DNA from: Anseranas semipalmata
Lineage: Eukaryota; Chordata; Aves; Anseriformes; Anseranatidae
Direction: 5' to 3'
Assembly: GCA_013399115.1 (NCBI GenBank)
Contig: VXAA01003315.1
Location: forward strand, 243,612-307,611
DNA length: 64,000 nucleotides
Shown piece by piece: positions 1-11,300 of the stretch; the stretch's first letter is position 1; each line of letters begins with the position of its first letter. Under the pieces are notes generated by a model. That model was given only the letters and a program-made list of their open reading frames with translations. It was not told the DNA's origin and made no database searches. A program made the translations under genes and the position numbers.

Positions 1-1697
1 TTCAAAGTCAGATTTTAAAAGTACACAAACATTACATTCTTATGATGTGTATGATGGATGTGACTTGCATGATATTAAGTGCCGAGGCATGTTTCTCAAA
101 ACATTGGAAACTGTTTCTTGAGCAGAGTAATGCAATATTTTTCTTGCTGCGTATGAGAATTGTGTTGTTGCAGTGGGACTTGTGCATGTCTTTAAACAAT
201 TCTCCTAGATAAAGGAGGGCTCAAGCTGTTGCCAAGTTGTTGATGAATTCAGGTCCAAAGTTATCTTCAAAAAGAAAACCCTATTTTTTTAAAGTATTTT
301 TGCTACATAAGTGCTTTGCCTACACAAGAGAGTAATTAAGCAATTTCTTAAAAAAAATATATATATATATATATATATATCACAATATCAATGCATTTTA
401 ATTACATTTACTTCTATTTCTAGGAAAACATCAATTCTGGTATGTCAGAAGCATGTAAATTAATTTAATCTGATGTGAAAGCAAAGGTGTCTATGTTAAA
501 TAAATAACGGCATCATTAGAATTTGAAGCAATGGTTCTGCAAACATTTCACAGGGACAAGCCATGCAGCCGAGTAAAGTTGTACTGATTTTAAGTGGGTT
601 CCTCACAGGTTACAGCATAGGAAATGAGGAGAATGTCTTATTTTCTGTCAGAGGGGAGTTTTTTATTACTTTATTGATGTGATTATGTTTTGTAAGCTTA
701 ATGGTTGCTGAGTCACAGAAGTTCAGAGTCTTGTCATGAAATTGTAGTTTCGCCAAGCACACCCAGAGTAGAAAACCAGTAATTCCCACGCTTGGCTGAA
801 CTGGAAAATAAATGCATAATGCTCCTGGGTTTTAAGCATTTTATAACATATTTCTCTTTCATACAAATATGAAGACAAGTTCTGCTATGAGTTCTTATAA
901 GTTGATGAGTCTGTTGTTCAGTAGTGAATCTACTTTTGTAGGCTGGAGACATTGGCAAGGCAGGCTTCATCATGTATCATGCACTGCAAAAAGATCAATC
1001 CAAGAGTAGTGCAATCCAAGACTGTTGACAACCTCTTAACTGAATTTTGTAATGGGAACGATAATGCTTGCTTCAGAGAGTGGAAATTTTAAACATTATT
1101 AAAAACTAAAAGCAATTACAGTGACTCAGAAAAAAATAAATACAATAATTGAAACTAGAAAAGACCATAATGAGATTATAATGGTACAATAATAATAAAA
1201 ACAAATAATAAGCAAAGGAAGATTATGCTATCAAATATGTAAAGCTCCTGACAATAGCTAGTGAGCAGAATGGGTAAGATGGATGGGGAACATTTTGGAA
1301 ACTTGATGAGGCAGTAATTATCTGTGAGCTGTGCTGCAGTGGTGCTAGAGGTGGTAAGAGATTGCCCTCTTGGAGAATAGGTGGACTTGCCAAACCTGAG
1401 CAGTCTCTGTATCTGTGCTGGGAGCACAGCAAGAAGAGGGCAACAGGGGCACACAATCGACTTTTTCCTTTGTGAAGCTGAATGCAGGACATGTTTTGAA
1501 TGTTTGCTCATAAATTAATTTCCCATAGTACCAATTCTGGCCTGTGATACTATCCCATTTCAGCAGCGATATTAAAATTCAACAGTGAGAAATTATGTAA
1601 GAGAGAGAACAAAATATTCTTCTTCTTTGTACTATGGTAGCTCCCAGAGGTCTTCTGGAGGCTCTGATTACCCTTATTAATATTTCTACTAACTTAC
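1..1697. other. AT-rich single-copy DNA, no gene seen
   Basis: Apart from an (AT)12 microsatellite at 357-380 I see no repeat family. Open frames here are short, overlap each other on opposite strands and have no recognisable domain. The stretch is best read as intronic or intergenic. Confidence 0.6.
357..380. repeat. (AT)12 microsatellite
   Basis: Twelve uninterrupted AT dinucleotides follow a short A run. Perfect arrays of this kind are often length-variable between individuals. Confidence 0.95.
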
Positions 1698-1912
1698 GGT
1701 GATGACACCATGAACCTGGGCACACGATGCTGGAGTTACACATGCAGTGGCCTCCACAGGGGCACTGCAGAGGGGTTTGGCTGCCTGTCCTTGCCCTGCG
1801 GTCCCAAGAGCCATCTACATTGGTGAGAAGAGCCAGTCCTGAGCTTGGCTGGCCGGTCCTACACTCCCCCACTGCCAACGTTGTGGAAACATCCATTTGA
1901 GCATGTAGTGTG
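1698..1912 (-). CDS. Possible internal exon, cysteine-rich, unrecognised
   Basis: On the minus strand an AG acceptor (tttgctgcag, AG at 1914-1913) opens a 215-nt block that ends exactly at a strong GTAAGT donor (1697-1692). One frame is open right through and encodes a cysteine-rich segment near the donor (CPCGGHCMC followed by NSSIVCPGSWCHH). The block is richer in GC and CpG than its surroundings. Against it: a second frame (ending WLFSPM) is also open for over half the block, the frame used would need a preceding exon of phase 2, and I recognise no family. It could equally be an exon of a non-coding transcript or chance. Confidence 0.15.
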
Positions 1913-2422
1913 CTGCAGCAAAGAACCAATCCAGACTAAAACTTACTCTTTTAACCTGCATTAATTCCCAGTTGTGCAGCTGCAACACCAGAAGAACCAA
2001 GTGGTCAAATGTTGGGGTGGCAGAGCTGCCTCTCAGCAGTACTGCTCGAGGTTTCCAGCTTGACGCACCCCTAGGTCTGCAGGGTTAGGTGCAGAAATTT
2101 ATTGCGAAGTAGAGTTAACATTTTTTCAATAGTTCCTCACTGAATTTCCAAAAGTTTTTTTTTTCCTCATGTTATGTCTTCCAGGTTTAAGTCCAGATGA
2201 TAATGTTTTTAGCACTGAAAGGAGTATTTTGTTCCTATCTAGGACTGCAAAACTTCAGTCTGGTTACAGGATTCTGTTTTTACAGGGCTGGTAGCTGGAT
2301 ATTTGTGTTTCTCACAACAGTTTGACATGAGCTCTTCTTCTTGAGAATATACACAGGTTCTGCTTAGTATTTTTTTAACATAGATTTTGTGTTGATTGGC
2401 TTTTCAGATTGTTGCTTTGAGC

Positions 2423-2465
2423 TCTTTTTTTTTCTTTTTTTTTTCTTTTTCTTTCTTCTTCTTTT
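2423..2465. repeat. Polypyrimidine (CTTT)n-like tract
   Basis: About 43 bases of T with scattered C, grading into TTC repeats. On the minus strand it reads as a purine tract. It has no adjacent retroelement body, so it is a simple repeat and not a poly(A) tail that I can assign. Confidence 0.85.
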
Positions 2466-3626
2466 AAATTAGAAATGACGGATATGGTTTCATCCAGACT
2501 GTAAATAAGGACGGAGGCTACATCTGTGCTAGTAAACAAAACCATGCAGTGCACAGATCTTATTGTTCCATGCAAAACCTTGTTAGCATAAGGTTTTATG
2601 GCACTGTTTTTTTGGCTGGGGCCAAAACTATCCCTCCCTCAGACAATGCCTAGGCATGGACAGGCAGTGGCTGAGGCTAAGGACAAGACGCAATGGGCAG
2701 CTTCCTGGATGCAGCCACTTTATTTTGGGGTGCAAGACAGTTGTGTGGAAAGGCTGTGCATGTTGGCAGCCTAGTAAGAGAATGTTCCCTGAATGTTATT
2801 TACTGGTGTTGATGTGGCACAGACGTTTGTGAACAGAACAGGTGATACCAGGGAAAGGTTGTTCATAGTCTGTGGCCCAATGCTGAGTAGGAATGGGACT
2901 GATTGCAAGTGGGATTTGCAGGTTCTTGCTGTGAACCTAGAAGAATAACATTGAGTATCCTGAATTCCTGATAATGATCAGGATTATCCCTTCTGTCTTG
3001 TTATTTCCAACACCTCAGTGGTGGTTCAGCACCTCAATGCTTCTCTCTTTTCTGTCTCTCCTCCTCAGGCTCCCCACTCCGGGTTCACTTCTTGCTGAGG
3101 AAATCTGAGTCACCACCTCTGAACCTCCCCTTGCAATCAATACTGGTGTTCCCTGGATACCAGACATACTTTGAACCCTGTGTCATAGAGTGGCTCTTCT
3201 TAGTAAGAATATAATTGTTTTGAGAAAGATTGTAAACTAGTGATCTGAGCCAACTGAAACAAAGGAAGGCTTCAAAAGTTTGGATCAAGGCAATAAATGT
3301 CATGTTCTTGCTTTGGTCCTCACATTGCACTGAAGGGCTCTTTGAAGTTGACAAGCTGTGTATCTGTAGAAAACTTAGTGCCTGGAAGAAAAGGTCACTG
3401 CTTCTTGTTAATCATATACACACGTAATAATAATGGGCATTGCTCATATGTGGGCATTCAGGTCTATCAATAAATCTCTTAAAATATAAACAAGATATGA
3501 ATATGCCCTGAATTCAGAGAGCTGTCTTCATTCGTTTCTGGCCACACACACATTTAAGTTCTTCATGTTTACCCCAATAAAAAGGTGAATAGACAGTGAC
3601 CTATTTTGTTTAAGAATGGAAGCTAT

Positions 3627-3675
3627 ATTATTCTATTCTATTTTCTATTCTATTCTATTCTATTCTATTCTATTT
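3627..3675. repeat. (TATTC)n pentanucleotide tract
   Basis: About nine TATTC units with one TTT interruption after the third unit. The longest uninterrupted part runs from about 3645 to 3671. Confidence 0.93.
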
Positions 3676-5083
3676 TTCAATTGGTAACTTTATTAATGTC
3701 ATATTTTCTGTAATATTCTTTGGCAATTTTCTTGTCTCAACCACTTTTTGGGTGTTTTAGCAGAAGTTGTTTGAGTGCTTTCATCTTTCTCCCTAATACT
3801 TGAATGTTCTTGCAGCAAACACTCTGCACTTGGCACATCGATGGTGCCTCTGCTGGAACTGCTGGGAACTCGGGATTTGAAAAGGGCATGGTTGCTGAAT
3901 CACCAGCATCTTGCATTCTGATGAAAAATAGTTACAATGACTTACAGCTTGCTCTCACCTAGAAGACGTTTGCTTAAATGTTAGAATGACAGTAGGAACG
4001 CGCTGGCAGCGTACGTGAGAACCTCCAAGGATGGACTAGCAGGAGTGGGAGAGGGTAGGGTTAGACCTTGCTACTGTCCTGCCAATGTAGGGGTGTCCCG
4101 TGCCCCAGTGGTCGCTGTTGTATGGCCTCCAGAGGTTCCCAATTCTGTCGGCTTGTTCCACAGCTTCTGCCCATTAAGCTTGATTAAAACGGAAATACAC
4201 ATTGTACAGTGGGGCTATATAAAGCTACCTCTATCATTCTAAGCAAAATGGCAAAACTACACATAGACAAACAATCTGGAGGAGCTGAAGAGGCAGTGTT
4301 TTTTCCACTAGATTTGTTGCTGCAAGGGGGAGGATGATAACCATGTCACCTAGGCTAGTGACACCTGGGTAGGTTGTTTCTGGGTGATCACTGAGTGGCT
4401 TAGTGCCATTTTTTCTGGCATGGAGGATACTGTAGCACACCTCAAAGACCTATGACCAGTAATTGTGATCTGAAATACAAAACTATAGAGCTATGTATGG
4501 TATGAGACCTTCTGTGTGCGGAAAGGATTTGCCTACAGCATTACAGCATTTTAACTTTTTAGTGTATTATCTATTTTCTCTTGATTATAATTTACAGAAA
4601 TGCAATTTAAAATTTACAGAAATTTAATTAGGCTATTAGCTTGGATTAAGATACAAACAGGAAATAAATTTTTCAAATTTGTTGCATGTACAATGTTTCA
4701 ATGAAATGTTAGCATAAGAATATTTTTCTTGCTATCTCTAGTATTATTTCTTTGCTACCTGAGAACAGAAGGAAAAGGAATTATAGTTGTTATTCCAGTT
4801 AAGGTCTCATACACATTCTTCATGGCAGCACCTTGTATTTTGAGTATTGCAAGGTGAACGGAAATAATTAGCTCTTAATCTGTCCTGTTGGGTCTATGCC
4901 TAAAAGCCTAGTCCATGCAAGGAAAACACCAAATGTAATTTTCTTTCAGTTAAATCTTTAGGTTTGAGGAAGAAGGAATTTTCCTATTCTCACTTCAGTT
5001 TTGTCAATTAATATAAATATTCCTCACCACTGTTGGAGTGAATCATTGAAGTCTCAATATTATTGCAGCATAATTCTAGGGGG

Positions 5084-5126
5084 AAAAACAACAACAACAA
5101 CAACAAACAAACAAACAAACAAAAAA
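5084..5126. repeat. Compound (AAC)n(AAAC)n tract
   Basis: Six or so AAC units change to four AAAC units and then to an A run. The shift from a 3-bp to a 4-bp period is typical of microsatellite evolution by A insertion. Confidence 0.93.
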
Positions 5127-6049
5127 GCAGAGGCAGAACAGTGTTCACAACAATTTGGAAGTTGAAGTGAAAAGAGGAGGCAGCCTGTGAGCAAGAGAGG
5201 CTGAAGTTTTATTGTCAATTACGTTAGGACTGCAGCTACTTCACCACTTTGCACCCATTTGTTATATATGTAAACAGTTGGACCAGAGGAAACCTCTGCA
5301 AGGAGGTCCGGATGGGTTTCACTGGCACAGAAGAAAACATTCTCTTTAATTAAAATGTGGCCCTGTGCAAAATAGGAGCCCTATGGAGAGGGCGAATACA
5401 GTGAGGTTATAATTAGCAGAGCTCAGTTGAAGTGAACATCAAGCATAGGAAAATTACACATAACTGACTGAACTCAGCATCTTGAAAATCAGGTTTTTAA
5501 ATCAACTTTAGTATCTGGGAATTTGATGTTTAGCTGTCATCAGTTTCTCTCCGCCATCCCCACCAGAGGCTGATAGTTTATATTTTTTGCCTAAAATACC
5601 TATTCTGCTTGCTGTTCCCAAGAGCAAAAAAATGTCCTTTTATGATGTTTGATGGTCATGTTTGCAAACTTTAGTACTGAAAAATGATGAAATTCTCTTC
5701 TGTGTGTACTAGTTCAAGCAGTGCTTCCCTTACAGCATGTGGAACATCTGAGTGGAAAACCCCCAGCTTCATTTGAGGAGTAGTTCTCATCCCAGGTTTT
5801 CCACTTGCCAGCACAAATGTCACAGGCACAAATATCTCTAACAGGTTCTTTCCTTCTCCTTCTTGCATTCTGCACAACCCTTTATCTGCCTGCTCGTTAA
5901 CAACGGCGTACACTCTGGCATGCTTGCATCCAGTCTGACCATGCTGTCTCTTCTCCTTGAAAATACATGACGGATTTCCTCTACTCCATCCTCTCCTCAT
6001 CTCTTCCTCTTGCTGCTGCTGTGTGTTACTGTCAGACCCATTAGCCTAC

Positions 6050-6247
6050 CTTCTGTGACCTCCTGAGCCATGCTTGCTAGCAGATCCTGATTGCTGACGG
6101 TGTTGACTTGCGAAGTTTGGGGGTCATTGGGAATCCCTTTGCTGAAGTTTTCGGCCTGGAGGTCCAAACAGTGGTTACTTGTCATTGTGAAGCAAAAGCT
6201 TTAGAGGCCAAAGCACTACTCCCAGCCGTCTCTTCCTTGAGGCAAAG
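6050..6247 (-). CDS. Candidate first coding exon (45 codons), unrecognised protein
   Basis: On the minus strand an ATG at 6185-6183 opens 45 codons plus one base. The frame ends at a GAAG|GTAGGC splice donor (GT at 6049-6048), so the exon would leave phase 1. The peptide starts MTSNHCLDLQAENFSK and ends ASMAQEVTE. It is polar, low in repeats and globular or disordered in character, with no signal peptide. Third codon positions are visibly richer in G and C than the surrounding AT-rich DNA, which is the main reason to take it seriously. An upstream AG (gtgcccacag, AG at 6249-6248) would start the exon at 6247 and give a 62-nt 5' untranslated part. Without splicing the frame runs 17 more codons and stops at 5999-5997. 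I do not recognise the protein. A start exon of a long minus-strand gene fits, but chance cannot be excluded. Confidence 0.35.
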
Positions 6248-8168
6248 CTGTGGGCACAAATACTTTTTTCATCAATAGTAGGAACATCCTTTTGTTTTCT
6301 TTAGTTTTGTATAGACACAAAATGATCTTCTTGGATCTAAAGCTTCAGTGCAATTCCTATTTCATTCAAGGGTATTAGCTACAGCTCTGTTGCCCTTCAA
6401 TAAAGATGTGGCTTCTTTGGATTTCTGCTGGAAACCTAAATTAATACTAAATGGGTAGCCAGTATGATCACACTCAGGACAGTGCACAACAAACAGGCAA
6501 ATTAGTGAAGATAAGGCTCAGTGCACAATCTAAATGAAGCTGTTAATCATCGTGAATATGGTATTAGTAAAAATGGGTCAAGCTTGTGAGAATACCACCT
6601 GGTCACCATGCATGAGCTTCCTACAGTATAAAAGAAAACTGGTGTTGATTCTGCACACTTGGTCATTGCATGTCCTTCCAGCCTGGAAGGTATTCAGTAC
6701 ATCACTAAGCAGTTGCAGACTTTACTGGATGAAAATCCTATCCTGAAATAAATCTGCCCAGAACCACCCTTTATAGCATTCAAACTGCCCTGATTTGGCT
6801 AATGTCATTTTGCCCAAACTCCCTGCAGGCTGAAATGAATCAAGACATTAGCTTGTGAACTTAACACATCCACGTGAGAGGTATCCATCATACAAATTTT
6901 CCCAGTAACAGAACCATCAAAAACCTTGCACACAGTGAGATATAGCATACTTTATTCAGTGCACTGATTAGCCTCAAGATAAATTCTGTGAACTACTTTT
7001 CTTGGTCCGTGTGTCTGTCTTGAGGTTTGCTATTCCTGTTTTGGACCCAAAGTGTGCTTCTCAACACGTCTCTGCTCACTTGAATAATTGATTAATAACA
7101 GATTCTCGTGTCTGTCCATGTTTATTTTCCTAGTAAGACCTCATTTGTTGCCTCTTTTTAGTTCACCAATAGATGGTGTAGAAAGTGCTGATAATTCTTT
7201 AAAGATTCATTCAGATCATAGCTTTATTGTAGATTAATTCTGGCTTGAAATAAGTTATGCAATACACTAGCAGTTTTATAATTGGTAAATAAAATAAAAA
7301 TACATTCAAGTGCCTTCACCAAACAAGGCATTTGACAAAAAGACTTCCTTTTACCTCAGCCATTCTTTGGTATTCTAGCATTAAAGAAAATTTTTTGGAA
7401 TATACTATTGTACACAGCTGTTTGGTAGGAGGAAGTGGGGGTGTCTTCACTGAAACACATAAGTTTTGCATGCAAAGACTACTATTTTTGTTGTGCATTA
7501 ATATTCAGATTTGTTCAAGTTTAAGTGAATCAAGAAGAAACAAGTGTTGTGATGAACAGATTCTTGACAGTTATCACTTCTCTGACAGTGATTTCATGAC
7601 TAAGTGTCCTTGTCTTAGTATATAGCCTGCAAAATTAATGGCAATGTGTACCTCTCAGAGAATAAAAAGAAACCCATTATGATCCAGGCATTTATTGGTT
7701 TTCCTTTTTGCTATTATATTGTTATACTTTATTATTCCTGAACCTCTCTGTCATGAAATGTGAATTAGATTTGTTTGACTTTATCTACCTGGCGTTGTTA
7801 AGCTTTGTGACACAGGACCTAAAAGTTGACTGTAAATGTTATTTATCTTCATTTGGTACTTTAGTAAAGTAGTCTTTAACATATAAAGAATCGGGCTTAC
7901 CCAACAGAGTTCAGATGGAGCAAATAATAAAGTATGCTTTCTCTTTTGAGGTGAAGTGAATAACCACTGCGTAGTTAGTAATCATAACCGTCTTGCTCTT
8001 ACCTTGCTTTTCTCCTCTCTATTCTGTCAAAGGTTGTCTTTCTCCAAGGCAGTGATTTGTGCACGAGATCACTAAATAGTTTTCTTATAATTCCACTAAA
8101 ATCTGGGCAATATGTAAACAGTTCTGGAAATATTATGGCTTTAGCATTTAAGCTAGCCCTTACACTCT

Positions 8169-8214
8169 CACTTCTGTCTCTTTTCTTCTTCCTTTTTTTT
8201 TTTTTTTCTCTCCC
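8169..8214. repeat. T/C-rich tract with T15 core
   Basis: A pyrimidine tract with about fifteen consecutive T. The short lysine-rich frame opposite it is an artefact of the tract. Confidence 0.85.
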
Positions 8215-8368
8215 CATGTTTACAAACAATTTGGTAAACATTGGCTTGAAAGTTCAGTTAGAGCAGAAACATAGTTAGGTTTTTGTTTTTCCTCAAAGAC
8301 TGAAAAAACTAGGGAAAAAAAAAAAACCAACAGAAAAAGTGGACTCCACCATGGGTGCTCCTTACTGT

Positions 8369-8388
8369 CCCCCACTTAAGGGTGGGGG
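8369..8388. repeat. Perfect 7-bp C/G inverted repeat
   Basis: CCCCCAC, spacer TTAAGG, GTGGGGG. The right arm runs on into an eight-G run. It could fold as a small hairpin, but no transcript is implied. Confidence 0.7.
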
Positions 8389-11300
8389 GGGAACCTCTCC
8401 AAAAAACGCCCTGTTAAGGGCATTCAGTGAAATTAAGGAGTTTAGTGTGCTGCTTTTTTGTTGGAGTGGGTTTATGGCATGTTCCAAACATCAGAATAAG
8501 CCCTGAGCTCATGTCATCCCTCTCCTTGAACACCAGTCGCGGACACGTGAGGTTGACAAGGCAACAAGTGCTACGTGACCCTTCCTGAAGTTAGAAGAGC
8601 TGAAGGATTGATCTGAATTATTGATGGCATAAGGTTCCTGTGGAGCTTATGCCAGCTCGGTGAACCTCTCACCCGCGCAGACATCTTGTTCTGCTGTGAC
8701 CCTCTTACCCATTGCAGGAAATGAGGGTTTGGTGGTGTTGGGGGGCAGCTGGTGCAAGAGTAACCTTCATGTGAGCAGAAGGCTTTGCAAAGAGTTCTTC
8801 CTTTTTCATTTTCAGTCAAAAGTCTTACAAACTGCTCTGTCTGAGGGCAGAGAAGCAAAGACCTCTTACCAGGGACAGGCGTATCTGCTCCCAGCCTGCA
8901 GAGGCAGACCAATGCACTATTTGGCTAGAGGAAGGTAGAACTGATTAATGGTACAGGCAGAAGGATTTCAGTCTTTTTAGGCAAAGATAAGCAAGAAGTT
9001 TTTCAAAACAGCAATGTGTTTTCTATCCTGAAACCCTTCTGTAGGCAGTCTGAAAGCACTACTGTGCCTGGACTTTTTTCTTTTTTATATTCAATTATTT
9101 ATGGTAACTTATGAAGCAGTAGCATTGGTAAGCCCTAATTAGCCAAGTCCCTTTGTATTGCACACAAGAATGATTGTGCTGTGAGGAGTTAAGTCTCTGC
9201 TCTGCTGATAGTTACTGTTCTCCCCATCCCCCTATTCTCCTTGAACACCATGCCAAGAGTGATATCTGCATCCATTGCAAGTAGTAATAGACCTGAAGGG
9301 AATTGCCTCTACCTGCATTTGCTTTCGCCTAAAAGAAAGGCAAATAACATTTTACTGAAGCCCGTTTCTCCTGGCTGCTTGGAACAGAGGTCAGGTGACT
9401 CATGCTTGTGGTTGCTCATGCTTCAATCTCTTCTGCTGCTTACAGCTTGGTCTTGCTGTTTGTTTTGCACATTTTGCCACTCTCCTACTTGTTAAACATT
9501 TTATACCAGACCAATGAATAACAGCTGATGTCTGTCCTTTTCACCCAGCCTGATATGACTGTAAATAAAATACCTGCTCTAAAAGAAAAGAAAATTGGGA
9601 ACCAGAAAACAAGTTAGTCTTTCAACTGAGCAACAAACCACAGTCATATGCTTGAGGACAGATTTTAACCCCAGTCTTGAACGACAATTCATCTCTATTT
9701 TGACATGCTCCCGGCACAGAATGGACAAGGAACATCAGATACAGCTTCTGAAAGAGCTCTTTTGCTGCTGGGACGCTTGCACAGTTCTTCTGGCAATGAC
9801 CCGAGGATCCTAACTCATTGTAGCTCCTGATAGCTGGACTAGTCATTTCACAGAACTAGGACAGACTTAAAATATTTTCCTTATGCTATTTTCCCTCTAA
9901 GTTAGAACCACTGAGTTACCCTTTTTCAATGATATTTTTAAGAGTCTTAACTGCTTGCAATTTTATTTAATAAACTAAAATGTTGCTTTTATGTTACATT
10001 TTAACTTGCAAATAAGTCAGTCCAGATTTCTGATACGCATTTTGCACTCAGGGTAAATATGGATATCAAGATGGAGTTCAGGCTTAAAGAAATAATAATA
10101 TCAGTAATTCTGTTGAGTATGAACCCAGAAGGTCTATTGCAATTGCCTCGCCTGATCTTCTATATAAAACAGCTCATAGGACTTCCTTTAAATAATATTT
10201 ATGTAGAGTAGGCTGTATCTTTTAGGGGAAAAATATGATTATGATTTTATAAATATGGTAATTTTAATAAGAACTGGCCCTTTATCATTGTCTTCCTAAT
10301 GCACATCTGAGCCACATCCTTAACAGTGGTTTACTTCAGTGCCATTTCAATCCCCAGTAATACTTTTTTGATATATCTTATTGCAAGAGCATAAATAATA
10401 CCTAGTGCCTTTACAGGACTTCATATGAATTAAACTGAAATTATTTCTTATTTCCTGATGTAGAGGTTCTATAGCATATGATCAGGTTGTCATTAATGTC
10501 TTAGTATCTTTCTGTGTGTTTGGATTTCCTGAGAATGGCTTTATTTCGAGTAACAAACTTTTTACTTTTAGGAAATACAGGGCAAGACACAAATCAGTTG
10601 GAGAGTTGCTGACAATATTCACAAATCTTTTATACTGAAAAACGTGAAATCATTAAATTTATCGTACAGTCTGCAGTTGAAAGCAGGAAAGAAGGCGCTG
10701 GCTTGATACTGTATTCAGTACTCCAATGAAATAGTACAAATAAAAATTCAATGTTTTCCAAATAAAATAGTCTTTAATTGTTTTTCCCAGTAAGGACTTC
10801 TTCCACCTCCACACTAATAAGCATTCTTCTGTGCTTCAACTAGCTACCCACTCACTTTCTCTCTTTAAAGACATCGGCTGTTCCAATTACCATTGAGAAT
10901 TTTCAGTGTCTCATTAAATTTGGAGCAGTAGGCAATTTAATCAGGTGGTAATCAGTGTAACATTACAGAAAATGACCTTTAGAAATTGTATCTTAGAAAT
11001 TTGGATACTCTGTTTTATCATACACATTCTTAGTGTTTAGTTAGTTTACAGTTCTCTTTGGAAAAAAATAAGTGACTTGTAGACAGCACTGGAATATGTT
11101 CAGAAGTAGAAATAATGAATTTCCTTATAGGTCGTGGTCTTTAATTTTAAGTGCAATCTCCTGCATATCAAGCAAATACGAAATTTTGTTCCCCCCTCCC
11201 AAAGCCCTGTTTGTACAGGCTCAAACAAGCATGGAGCTGACAGCGAGACTGGGATGCTGGTTACAGCATCATTCCTCAGACGAAATCCACTTTGGGGCTG

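Larger units (their letters stand above)
1913..6049. other. Single-copy DNA with simple repeats
   Basis: This 4-kb stretch holds a pyrimidine tract at 2423-2465, a (TATTC)n tract at 3627-3675 and an AAC/AAAC tract at 5084-5126. A 109-codon minus-strand frame at 5671-6000 lies just downstream of the exon candidate at 6050-6247. It would be retained only if the 6048-6049 donor were not used, and it has no recognisable domain. Nothing else supports a gene. Confidence 0.5.
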
